Of a stretch of DNA of 37,222 nucleotides, positions 20,810 to 30,982 are shown in pieces. Below the pieces are notes generated by a model. The model did not search any database and had not been told where the DNA came from. It was given only the letters and a program-made list of their open reading frames with translations. This DNA comes from Basidiobolus ranarum (lineage: Eukaryota; Basidiobolomycota; Basidiobolomycetes; Basidiobolales). Both the position numbers and the translations under genes were made by a program. The stretch is taken from the NCBI GenBank assembly GCA_040143965.1, contig JASJQH010006929.1:1-37222 (forward strand), given 5' to 3'. Positions within the stretch are counted from its first letter, which is position 1. Every line of letters starts with the position of its first letter.

Positions 20810-21700
20810 TTAGATCTTACTACTAGAGCGACCAATGGTTGCGGTAATTAAACCAGAAAAGTCAGTGATAGGCGAGAAGATGGTCATCTCTTGGCCTGAG
20901 TTAGGAAGTTTGAAAGGGGCAAGGTTTGCGGTGAAATAGTGGGTGTTGGGTAAGGCATAGTGTACATCTTTCACTTCTGGGAAACGCTTTAGGATCAACT
21001 CCGCCATGCGGTACATAGTGGCTTGAACAGAGGCAGAGTCGTCATGGGCGAATACATCCAGAGTAGTCTTACGAACTCCATCAAAGATGCGGTCGAATGG
21101 GATATTCTCAACACCCAAGGAGGTATCAATGTTGTAATGAGCTTTGATTGTTGTAGAGAAAATACGGTCGTCAGCATCTTGAAGAGTGGTGTTCTCACAG
21201 CGATGGAAGTTAGTGAAGGATGAACCGGTGGTTTTCAATACAAGCAGGCCATCTAGACCAGACTTAATGTTTACACTGTCTGCGGTGACGGTTACCCAAG
21301 TCTGTCTGGTCTCAGATCCATCACGATAGAAGGAGTGAGGGTGAGGCTCGCCCTTAACATTGATTCTAGCCCAACGCTCTTGCAAAATATGTACGTGAGC
21401 ATGAGTCACATGATCATATCTGTCAATGAAATGTTGGCCAATCTCATAACCATAGCGCTCGATTGTTTGCACGTGGTTGGATTTTTTGGCAACGATGAAG
21501 CAAGTGTTCTTAACAGTGTCAGTTGGAACAATCTTGGAGTTGTCAGCTTTGGTATATGCTTCTTCGAACTCGCCCTCGAGGAGAACTTGGCAAGTAAGTT
21601 CAACAATGTCATTCCATTCGGCAGAGTGGCGGATAGCCTTGGTGACTCTGACATTGGCTTTACCGTAGGCTTGACGCTGAACTTGGGCAATTGATGACAT
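20810..21700 (-). CDS. Urate oxidase (uricase), copy with PTS1-like C-terminus
   Basis: An intronless 296-residue protein that oxidises urate to 5-hydroxyisourate in purine breakdown, a cofactor-free enzyme. Seen: YGKANVRVTK with the catalytic Lys (K14), PTDTVKNT with the catalytic Thr (T60), FIDRYDHVTHAHVHI, the PHSFYRDG segment, DDSASVQATMYRMAE, and NTHYF with the catalytic His. It ends GRSSSKI. The final SKI fits a peroxisomal PTS1 variant, and Aspergillus uricase ends in the comparable SKL. The protein aligns over its full length with the divergently transcribed copy at 22369-23265. A TATAAA lies 66 bp upstream on the minus strand. Confidence 0.95.
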   Translation of the reverse strand: MSSIAQVQRQAYGKANVRVTKAIRHSAEWNDIVELTCQVLLEGEFEEAYTKADNSKIVPTDTVKNTCFIVAKKSNHVQTIERYGYEIGQHFIDRYDHVTHAHVHILQERWARINVKGEPHPHSFYRDGSETRQTWVTVTADSVNIKSGLDGLLVLKTTGSSFTNFHRCENTTLQDADDRIFSTTIKAHYNIDTSLGVENIPFDRIFDGVRKTTLDVFAHDDSASVQATMYRMAELILKRFPEVKDVHYALPNTHYFTANLAPFKLPNSGQEMTIFSPITDFSGLITATIGRSSSKI

Positions 21701-21766
21701 TTGGATGGTTGCTGTAAAAGTGATACTGCTTTAATGATACTGTTTTGGTCAATATTTACTGCAGTC

Positions 21767-21772
21767 TTTATA
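21767..21772 (-). promoter_or_regulatory. TATA box candidate
   Basis: TATAAA on the minus strand upstream of the reverse uricase ATG at 21700. Confidence 0.45.
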
Positions 21773-22305
21773 AGTAATCATTTTATATCTTCCTAGATAT
21801 TCATCAGAGATAATCTTTTGTTAAAGTTTGCATTATTACCGTTGACTTACAGGATTGGAAGTATAGGAGGTGGATTTCAAATGTGCTTGAATTTAGCATT
21901 GGATCAACTGGTGCTTTTGTGTAACTCTGATCTGTCTATGGCATGAATGTTTGCATTTGTAATTCATCCTTTGCTGCTTCAAATGGCTTGCGTTACAACT
22001 TGCGACTCTGCTTGTCAAGTTGATTGATAATGGGTTGTGATACGTAGCTTAGCTATGAGGTCAGTGATAATACTCATTCGATATAAATATATATACATAT
22101 CTAAACGTTGGGTTGATTTATAAACTGTCAAGTGTTGACCTAATTTAGAAGACAAAAAATTACTATCTGTACCTACACTTGTGTCGGTGAGAGTCAAGGG
22201 AACATAGCAAGGCGCACATAATCAAGATGTAGATTATATTTTTCATGATTCATTATTGTTGCTTCACTTGCTCGTTAGAACTCTTGGACGAGACAAAAGG
22301 TGAAA

Positions 22306-22312
22306 TATAAAA
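22306..22312 (+). promoter_or_regulatory. TATA box candidate
   Basis: TATAAAA 56 bp upstream of the forward uricase ATG at 22369. An open frame starting further upstream at 22300 would include this element, which argues for the start at 22369. Confidence 0.45.
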
Positions 22313-22368
22313 CGAGTAGCTTGTCTGTGCAGTATAATCAGAAAATCCAATTTCAATACCATTCCATC

Positions 22369-23265
22369 ATGTCTACAAGCTCTACTGTTCATTTGAAGAA
22401 ACATGCTTATGGAAAGACCAATGTCCGTCTTACTAAGGTTATTCGTCACACTGAGGACTGGCATGATATTGTTGAGCTTACTTGTCAAGTACTATTAGAA
22501 GGCGACTTCAAGGTCTCTTATACTGAGGCCGATAATTCCGTCATCATCCCTACTGATACCGTAAAGAACACCATTTACGTTCTTGCCAAAAAATCCAACC
22601 ATGTTCAAACCATCGAACGCTTTGGCTATGAAATCGGTCAACACTTTATCGACAGGTATTCTCATGTCGATAGTGTTTACGTTAAAATCATTCAACATCG
22701 CTGGACTCGCATTGACATTGATGGGCAACATCATCCTCATTCTTTCTTCCGTGATGGAGAAGACACAAGACGTGCCGAATTGGTTGTCTCTCGTAATGGT
22801 AAGGTCACCATTGAGTCTCGTATGAAAGATCTTCTTGTATTAAAGTCTACTGGCTCGAACTTCACCAACTTCCATCGTTGCGAGTACACCACCCTTCAAG
22901 ACGCTCACGATCGCATTTTCTCAACTAGTGTTGATGCCAAATGGACCTACGACATCACTAAATCCAAGATTGAGGAGATTCCATTCGATCATATTGCTTC
23001 TGGTGTCCGTGAAGTAACCTTGAGCACCTTCGCCATCGATAATTCAGCCTCCGTACAAGCCACCATGTACAAGATGGGCGAAAAGGTGTTAGAAAACCAT
23101 TCAGATGTGATTGAGATTAGCTATGCGCTTCCCAACAAACACTACTTCAGCGTCAACCTCAAGCCCTTCAATCTCCCCAACGAAGGTAAAGATATGAATA
23201 TTTTCCAGCCAGTGAGTGACCCTGCTGGATATATCACTGCTACCATTGCTCGTCGAGGATACTAA
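22369..23265 (+). CDS. Urate oxidase (uricase), copy lacking a PTS1
   Basis: Intronless, 298 residues from the ATG at 22369, which aligns with the paralog start; a start 23 codons earlier is open but overlaps the TATA box. All active-site blocks are present: AYGKTNVRLTK (K16), PTDTVKNT (T62), the HPHSFFRDG segment, DNSASVQATMYKMGE, and NKHYF with the catalytic His. In contrast to the reverse copy it ends IARRGY, with no PTS1, so this copy may stay in the cytosol or reach peroxisomes by another route. Two adjacent head-to-head uricases suggest duplication followed by a split in location or regulation. A poly(A)-like AATAAA lies at 23411-23416. Confidence 0.95.
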   Translation: MSTSSTVHLKKHAYGKTNVRLTKVIRHTEDWHDIVELTCQVLLEGDFKVSYTEADNSVIIPTDTVKNTIYVLAKKSNHVQTIERFGYEIGQHFIDRYSHVDSVYVKIIQHRWTRIDIDGQHHPHSFFRDGEDTRRAELVVSRNGKVTIESRMKDLLVLKSTGSNFTNFHRCEYTTLQDAHDRIFSTSVDAKWTYDITKSKIEEIPFDHIASGVREVTLSTFAIDNSASVQATMYKMGEKVLENHSDVIEISYALPNKHYFSVNLKPFNLPNEGKDMNIFQPVSDPAGYITATIARRGY

Positions 23266-23683
23266 TTCGATATTGCATGTGACCATTTTTACATTGGTTG
23301 TTCGATAATTACATGTGGCTATTTTTATCATGGCTGTCTCACTTGTATTCATTCGGTCAACTCATTCATCCTCAATACCCAAAAACATCCACCATTTCAA
23401 TTAAATGAGAAATAAACAATCCAATCAAACCAATTATATTAAGCTCTGCACTCGGACCAATTATATTCGTACAATCATTTGCACTGTAACCTAAACCCTA
23501 GGATTGCCACTTGTCGCGTATTCTACATTGGTTCCTAGGATTCTTAATGATTAGTCTATAGTTCCTTATATATTTTAGAAAATCTATCCATAAAAAGTAT
23601 ATCTGCGGTTGTGGTCTATATAACACTCGAATATACCCCGCTTGTAATAGTAGTAGTAGCAGTAGTAGTTACGTACAATAATA
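23266..23683. other. Intergenic
   Basis: 418 bp. Contains AATAAA (23411-23416), a telobox-like AAACCCTA (23493-23500) about 185 bp before the next ATG, and a short (TAG)n/(CAG)n run near 23648-23668. Confidence 0.5.
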
Positions 23684-25198
23684 ATGGAGGTAGTCAGCAC
23701 ATCGTTCGTTAACGAAAATTTTGGAAGTAATGAACACCTCGAGAAATTTTGTCGCGCTTTACCCAAATTGGTATGGTGCCATTTTTGTGGAATTAGTTTT
23801 TGAATTTTTACTTCGCCTTGGATTCTAACCAACTGGATGCTTTAAAGGAGCTTCATGCTCATATAAACGGTTCTATTACCACCAAAACTATGCGTGAGTT
23901 GGTGGAAAGAAAAAAAGAACAACAACCAGAACTTTTGGAGTTCGAAATTCGCGAGCCTGGTCCTCTATCGCAGATAAACGAGTGAGTATATTTTTCAAAA
24001 TCCATGTAAAATACCCAGTTCTTATCAGCTCAACTCAATTATCCGTAGTTTCTTCGAATTATTTCACTTCATCTACAAGTTGAGTAATGACATTCCTTCT
24101 GTCAAATACATAACAAGAAGCGTTATCAAAGACTTCGCCGAGGATGGTGTAAAATACTTAGAGCTTCGCAGTACTCCCAGAGCGGACGAAGCTAGTGGTA
24201 TGCACAATTAATAACATGTACCCGTACATAGATTACTAATATTTTAATACTACCTAGGCATGTCAAAGCGGGACTATATTGAAGCAGTACTGGAGGTCAT
24301 TGAGGAGCTATCCTCCCCCGAATACATCATTGTCAAGCTCATTGTTAGCATTGATAGAAGACATACCCTAGAAATGGCCATGGATACTGCGAAACTAGCT
24401 GTCGAATATAGAGCTAAAGGTGTGGTTGGTGTAGATGTTTGTGGCGATCCTTCGGTAAAAATATTGACTTGATCGGGCTTTGTAACTTTATCTAATGACA
24501 TCATGTTTCATAGCAAGGGGATTTTGACACGATCAAGCCAGCATTACATTATCTTAATGACCACGGCATTAAACTCACTATCCACATGGGTGAGGTAAAC
24601 TTCTCACTTTCGTACTGTGTGTAGCTACCATATCTGATAATTTGTATAATCCAGCTCCCAAGGAATGTTGAGGAGGGGCTATCCATGCTCTCCCTTAATC
24701 CTGGTCGTGTTAGTCATGTCACTTTCTTAAGCGACGAGCAACGCCAAGTCTTGATAGATCGTAAAGTACCTCTAGAAATTTGCATGTCTTCCAATGTGTT
24801 ATGCCAAACTGTGAAGTCTTACGAATCCCATCATCTGCGCGATTTTCTGAAGAGAGATCATCCATGCATTCTTTGTGTAAGTTATACTTTAAATATTTAT
24901 TCCAGTATCTGTGTTCTGATCCCCTTTTCTTATTTTTGTAGACTGATGATAGAGGTTAGTTACTTTTTTGAAATTTACTCTTCTTCAAAAACTGAAAAAT
25001 ATGCTTACAAATGAAGGGGTATTTGGGAGCCCATGCTCCAATGAGTACGCAATCGCTGCTCGCACCTTCAATCTAAACCAGTCGGAGCTATATACGCTTT
25101 CACATCTGGGTATCCAAGGGATATTTGCTGACGATGGTACTAAAGTGGCTCTTGAAAAAGCTATGGCAGAGTGGAAATCTATTAATATTCAACAGTAA
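23684..25198 (+). CDS. Adenosine deaminase-like protein (ADAL / N6-methyl-AMP deaminase type)
   Basis: Eight exons (23684-23770, 23848-23981, 24049-24197, 24258-24454, 24514-24594, 24655-24876, 24942-24954, 25017-25198) give 354 residues, the usual ADAL length. Metal-dependent amidohydrolase landmarks: LHAHINGS (zinc His 32 and 34), ELRSTPR, DVCGDP, IHMGE (213-216; His and catalytic Glu), SSN of ICMSSN, and TDDRGVFGS (zinc Asp about 292). The usual RIGHG block reads RVSHVTF here; the His is kept while the Gly before it is replaced. Exon 7, only 13 nt, encodes the TDDR active-site Asp. Known ADAL enzymes remove the N6-substituent from modified AMP rather than deaminating adenosine; that substrate is inferred here. 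The gene stands next to two uricases, also purine catabolism. Confidence 0.9.
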
Positions 25199-26638
25199 AC
25201 CCAATTCCCTATTTCCTAGTGAACTTGATAACTATGCATGTATATTCTCATGATTTGTTATAACGAACTAGGTGGAACTATCGATCATACCATAATAAAA
25301 CTCCTGAGAGGTAGACCTCACTAGCATTAATTGCTCCATGATTGATGTTTAATTACTTCATATCTTGTGTATATTGTGGTGGTCTGGCACAATCGATCTT
25401 ATCTTTCAGTAGGGTATTGATAATGACTACAGCGTCTCAGGTTAGACAAAGGCACAGCTAACTCGCAGTGCAATATATTACCTCAAATTCGTAGCTTGGA
25501 TCGACCTGAGTCTCCTGCATATTTTCTTAGCATAATCTTAGGTAATCTCTCCTCAATCGTTAACTAATTGAATCCTGGGGAGAGATATAGACCATTCATG
25601 CTAATGATTCCTGGCCCATGGACTGTTTGATCATGAGGAGGTTTATACAGTGCATTTCCTGAATCGTGCCCACTCTTGACAACCTCGAAAGAGTGCTATC
25701 CAGATTCTTCTCTACTATTATTACTGACTTTTTGCAAGCAAAAAGACCTTCTTACTGCCTCAAAATATAGAAGCTTTACTCAGAAAGTGCTAGATTGGTT
25801 ATTCTAATGCCACTGGGCTCAGGGATTTACGTTTGTATCTTGGTTACTTACTCCAAGTGTGTATCGTGAAGCAGGGGCTTGGAAGCAATAGGTTTGAGAA
25901 AAATATCCACAATCAGGACATACACTTTGGCATACTATCAAAGTAACGTAATTAATCATCGCTGATTTATAAAAATTTCTGGCCATGTACTTTTCCCATA
26001 TTTCAGTTGTTGTGAGTACTTTGGTAAATAAAACGAACACTTGATCCCTCCAACCATCGTTTGAGATGTATGCGTGGCAAATGACTGAATGCTTCATCCC
26101 CCAATAGGTAGCGTTACTTGGTTCACAATGAATGCTCATTAGAGACAGACATATGTATCTCATTTTTAAACTGATTTGTTATTTCGTAGTAATGAATAAT
26201 TAAAGTCAATTATTTATACACTTGAGGGAGCTTGTCCTGAAAACTGACTGCAGGTATGATGGCTCGAACCGACAAACTCTCGGATCAATCTATAAGATCT
26301 GCTGCGCAAAGACTGAACTTAGTTATATTTCTTCATGTTTCTCTTTTTTGAATCAATAAAGATTTAGAAAGCATATAGCCATCCAGCATCAGCATTCATT
26401 CACCGTTTCCTATATACAAATAGAGTTTATAAAGAGGAGTCTTCGCCTCACTTTCTTGATCTATTCAAATCATACTAGACTTGATTGTATACTACTATCC
26501 CTTTGCAAACATTGGCACCTTGCCCTAGTCTATTAATTTTTGAACTTTTCTTTGTGTCTTTATTTTTTGTCACAACGAGAGTAATATCAAGAAGTAGCTT
26601 TGACCCGTTTATCATATCTCTATCAAGATATTCGTAAT
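25199..26638. other. 1.4 kb intergenic region
   Basis: No supported gene. A 114-codon reverse open frame with an ATG (25819-26163) matches nothing I recognise and has no TATA or paralog to support it. A GGTTCGAGCC match to a tRNA B box on the minus strand near 26259-26268 lacks a foldable tRNA around it. Confidence 0.45.
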
Positions 26639-29311
26639 ATGCTTGCAGCCACAGTAGATACAAACTGCCATTCAGAGAGTCTTGTTGCTTCTTCGGAAAT
26701 GTCGTCGGAGGCATTGCTGGAAAGTAGTCACGGGGCTGCTGAGCTTCACAATAGAGATTTATCAGCCCAAAGCATATCTAAAGTTGCCGAAAACAATATC
26801 GCCTTTTCAACTGAAGTCTCACAGGTAAATAGAGCCAAATCAAGGTGATCTTTACGTATATCAAGTATTCATGTGCTATATTTTACAGACTCCTCCATAC
26901 ATTCCGAACTGTACGAAGGAAGATGCAAAAGTAGTTGAGCACGAGCCAAACTTTCTTAATTCTAACCTTTCCGAAAGTTTTTCAAACTTCCCATCATTTG
27001 CGAGCATACTTTCAGAATCCAAGAATATTAGACTCCGCGAAAGAGATACGTCTTTGTGGACTCTCGGTTAGTTGGCAGTTATATATTTAACAAAGAGTTT
27101 GTAGTAATATAATATCCCAAATCCAGAGAAAAAGATGGAAAATTTTCATATTAGCACATCAATCGTCAGTAACAATGTTACTGAAAAGAAAGAAGATATG
27201 AAGTATTCATATTTAGCAACCAAAAACCATCCAAATACCGTTGGGCTTTCAATGTTTTCCAACAGTCATAACTTCAATATATCAGCTCTAAATGATATAC
27301 GTGGCTTGTCTTCGTGTTTCAGTTCCATGTCAACTCATTTTATCTCAGTTGGACTTCTGCCCCAAGATATAGATGCCAACGAGTTAGAGTTCCTAAAGGT
27401 ATATTATTAACGATATGTCTTTCTGAGTAGGGTTATTAACAATATATATTTTTAGAATACTGGCAAAATATGGCATATTTATACTGATCGAATTCACGAT
27501 TTGGGAATGCTTATTGTCGCGTACTATGACTTACGTGATGCAATTTCAACCGTCAAACAATTGAGGTCGACTCGAATTCGGGGTGGAAATGTGACTGTAA
27601 ATTATATCCGGATTTCGCAACTCGTTAAATGCCCATCCTTATATAATTCCTTTAAGAATATCAACGATTTTGAGGGGAAACTATTGCTTTCTTATTGCCC
27701 ACCAAACCAATTTAGCTCAAATATGCAATTGATCTTGGAATCATGTGGAGAGATTCGAGAAATCAGCCAACTTCCTTATAAATCGAGTATTGTAGTTGAA
27801 TACTATGATGTTAGACATGCAGTAGCTGCCGAAGAAAAGCTACATCGAATGGACCCCCAAGGTATCCAGTATCAAGTAAACTTTTATCCAGACGAAGATT
27901 ACGTAGAGAAGATTGTTATTTTCCACGACTACCAACAAGACACTAGTGGCAGCTTTGCTCAACAAGGCTATATTCAACATAGTAAGAATGATTTAATTCC
28001 TGACATCTGGACAAGAGAGCATCCAACGACCAATAAATTATATGGTAAGTCTCAAATTAAAAATTTGTATGCACTTTCTGGTATTCACTTTGGTCTTTTA
28101 GGAAAATACCCATCAGGAGCCTTTTATCCTATACCTGATTCGCAGCCTACTTATCCTGGACAACAATTTCCAATCTCAGCAGCAAATCCCAAGTGGTTTG
28201 CTGATCCGTATCCTCCAACGACAATGCTACCTGGACTACAGTATGATTCAAGAATAGTGACTAATCTGCCCAAAGTTCGAGACCAAAAAACTAGCATGAA
28301 TTACACTTCTACTTCATACGCCCCATCCAATATGCCTAGGTTCTCATCAAACTCCAGCTCTTGTGAGAATGTTGTACCGGGCCGGAATCAAGTGGATGTT
28401 TGGCGAATTATCCAAGGTAGGCAGATTTTCTTATTCATGAACAATCCATTTTTTTGACCCTCTCATATGACAATATCTAAACTTGCGTATACTATTTTCT
28501 ACTTAGGCTTTGACAACAGGACAACCTTCATGATACGAAATATCCCGAATAAATACACACAGGTAAGTGGCTGTCCAGAATATCTTTCGATAAATTTCCA
28601 ACGTCTAATGTAGTTAAATGGTTTAGAAAATGCTATTGGAATGCATTGACGAGACTCATAGAGGAGAGTATGATTTTGTATACCTCAGGATGGACTTCAA
28701 GAATCATTGTAATGTTGGCTATGCCTTCATTAATTTCATCGACGTCAAGTAATGAAATGACAATTTATCAATATTTGGAATTATATCTAATCATCGATAT
28801 TTAGTGCGGTGATCTCATTTATTGAAAAACGCGTTGGTCGTAAATGGTAAGTATTCAAAAGCCATCTTTTTATTCACCTAATGCAGGAAGACTAACCTTA
28901 AATGCCTCTAGGGGACGGTTTAACTCTGACAAAATATGCCATATATCCTATGCTAACATTCAGGGCAAGAATGCATTGATGGAGAAGTTTAAAAATTCCA
29001 GGTATTGTTAGAGTCTTACAATATTAGAAATACTTGTGTCCGATAATAATGACCTTTCCTGAACTTGTAGTGTGATGGAGAAAGATCCTACCTATCGACC
29101 AAAGATATTCTACAGCTCAGGCCCATTCAAGGGCTTGGAGGAACCTTTTCCAGTCTACGGCACTACCACGTCAGGCTCTATTTTTCATGACACTGTGGGC
29201 CAGTGGATGCCTCACAGCAGTGTAGGGAAGTGGAAAGACCACGAGTCAGACACAGACTCTGGAATATGTAATAGCTTCGACGAGAAGATTGATATGTCGT
29301 ATAGTAAATGA
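26639..29311 (+). CDS. Mei2-like RNA-binding protein (three RRMs)
   Basis: Ten exons (26639-26824, 26889-27066, 27127-27398, 27456-28044, 28102-28416, 28507-28562, 28627-28748, 28805-28846, 28912-29001, 29071-29311) give 696 residues. RRM1 (about 193-262) and RRM2 (about 287-357) are degenerate. The C-terminal RRM3 (from about 517) is the diagnostic Mei2 domain: RTTFMIRNIPNKYTQ, LLECIDETHRGEYDFVYLRMDF, NVGYAFINF, then WGRFNSDKICHISYANIQGK and NSSVMEKDP. In fission yeast Mei2 drives entry into meiosis by sequestering mRNA-decay factors with a noncoding RNA; a related role is inferred. The N-terminal 190 residues are Ser-rich and probably disordered. Intron 4 (28045-28101, 57 nt) is in frame and stop-free, so its retention would insert 19 residues between RRM2 and RRM3. 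The start is the first in-frame ATG. Confidence 0.88.
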
Positions 29312-30733
29312 ACTTAGTTGATGTAGAGGAGTATTATACTGCGTTATGAATGCTTTTTTATTTGTATAATTTTATTCTCTTCCTCACCTCAAGCTTTCCG
29401 AAAGTCTGCCACTTCTCCATCTGCAGTCTTTCCGTTCTCTTTTTTCTTCAAAAATCTTGAATTTTGGCTAGAATTTATATCCTTTATCAGCGCACAAAAG
29501 ATGACAATGCAATGGCTTGTTCCTACTAAATAATTCACTTTTTATGCTTTCTTTGCATGGTGCCTTCAAAATATTCGGAGCTTGCTTCAGTTTGGATTTT
29601 CCAGTAGCGGATTTATAATATGTACAATATAAGATCTGATGGAAACGTATTTTTTGAATAAATTGTTATTTAGCCTTTTGGTTGGGTTCCAACGAAGATA
29701 TCTGTCAACTGAGCTTGCGGTGCTTGGACCTGGTGTATCTTTCTGTGAATGATTCTTAGTCTAAACCTTTAAAATCTCATGGTTCGTCTCTGCGTATATT
29801 TGAAAAGAACTATCGGTATTCTAGTGAAAATTCACGTAAACATCCAGTAATATGGATATACCTACTCGTACGTGACATTTTGGTTCACCCGTAGTGATGT
29901 TCACTGTTCACCCTATCAGAGCTACTACTTTCGTTCGCTAGGATTAGCAGATTGTTAGCACTAGTGCACATCTGTAATTAAGAGCCAGTATGAGGTACAA
30001 GGATTGAAAAAATTATGACCCCAAGATCGTTTCCCAAACATATGAAAAACCATAACTCCAAGACCAGCATAAAGACCAACATAAAGATCAGGATATTTAT
30101 CGACATCATGTAACTCGGCCCGCACAAACCTCCATCCTCTTAATTGCGAAGGTATGCAGGAGTGGTGATGTGATGAAAGAGATATATGGTTAACGATCGT
30201 CACTCTTGACTAGAGTAAGATATTGTGGATATCACTACGCAATGCTTGGGATCGTTATGTCATTGATAAACGGTGATCTAAGCGGCTCTCAGTGCAGCAA
30301 ATCAAATGTTCCAGTGTTAAGCAGGAGTGTTTCCTGAAAAACAAACCCATTGGGCCGTTTCCAAGTGCAGCAACTCATGATAATCCAGTTATTTCTAGAG
30401 ACATTATCACACAACTCTACCTTTTCTAACCAGCTCCAGCAACTTTTGTCTTGGTTGATGTTCATTGCATGCCTGGCTGAGTCAAAATCAGGACTCTTGC
30501 ATCGATTGATACTGGCTCTGATTAGAGAGTTAGCGTGAATTGGGGCCAAGTAAGGTAGGTTTGTGCCATTTCTATCTCCATTTCATTCTACACTTGGATC
30601 GAGTTAATGTGGTTCTTTCCACACTGGATCAAGCTAGCATCTATGTAACATATCAGAACTTAATCCAGCTGATGCACATTCAACCGATTTTCTCAACGCT
30701 TTTATTGGGAGGCTTTCATTGGGAGGTGCGGGT

Positions 30734-30793
30734 GGATTGCCTGTACGGATTGCTTGTATGGACTGTCTGTATGGATTGCTTGGATGGATTGCC
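30734..30793. repeat. 13-bp minisatellite, about 4.6 copies
   Basis: Unit GGATTGCTTGTAT with variants, at 30734-30746, 30747-30759, 30760-30772, 30773-30785 and a partial copy to 30793. It lies about 190 bp upstream of the zinc-finger paralog start. Confidence 0.9.
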
Positions 30794-30871
30794 AGACTAC
30801 ACATTGCTAGAGAATCACTCACGGCTACATCTCTAGAGAGTCACTTTGCATTCTCACCAAGAGAACTCGAT

Positions 30872-30887
30872 ATGCACCCCTGATATT
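30872..30887 (+). promoter_or_regulatory. 16-bp promoter element shared by both zinc-finger paralogs
   Basis: ATGCACCCCTGATATT, identical to the minus strand of 10432-10447 and in the same orientation relative to its gene. It contains CCCCT, lies 95 bp upstream of the ATG at 30983 and 47 bp upstream of the TATA box. A TGAGTCA (AP-1/Gcn4-like) site follows at about 30893. Confidence 0.65.
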
Positions 30888-30934
30888 AAAAAGTGAGTCA
30901 GATGCAGATGTGAGTGAGTGGATGATGGTGTCCA

Positions 30935-30942
30935 TATAAATA
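30935..30942 (+). promoter_or_regulatory. TATA box candidate
   Basis: TATAAATA 40 bp upstream of the ATG at 30983. Confidence 0.5.
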
Positions 30943-30982
30943 TATATCAACATCTCTCAAAGTATCCATACCATCTTAGCCC

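Larger units (their letters stand above)
21701..22368. other. Divergent intergenic region between two uricase genes
   Basis: 668 bp with a TATA element at each end, a possible shared control region. Open frames within it are chance frames. Confidence 0.5.
29312..30982. other. 1.67 kb intergenic region
   Basis: No confidently supported gene. Holds a 13-bp minisatellite (30734-30793), the 16-bp element shared with the other zinc-finger gene (30872-30887), a TATA box (30935-30942), and a weakly coding-like minus-strand stretch near 30003-30143. Confidence 0.45.

Noticed and set aside
25819-26163. 114-codon reverse open frame with an ATG
   Set aside because: No recognisable domain, signal peptide or paralog, and no clear promoter. 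Codon content does not resemble neighbouring genes.
26250-26330. Possible tRNA on the minus strand (GGTTCGAGCC B-box match and a GCGCAGCAG A-box-like run)
   Set aside because: The T-stem, anticodon stem and acceptor stem do not pair when folded by eye. It is a chance match or at most a decayed tRNA.
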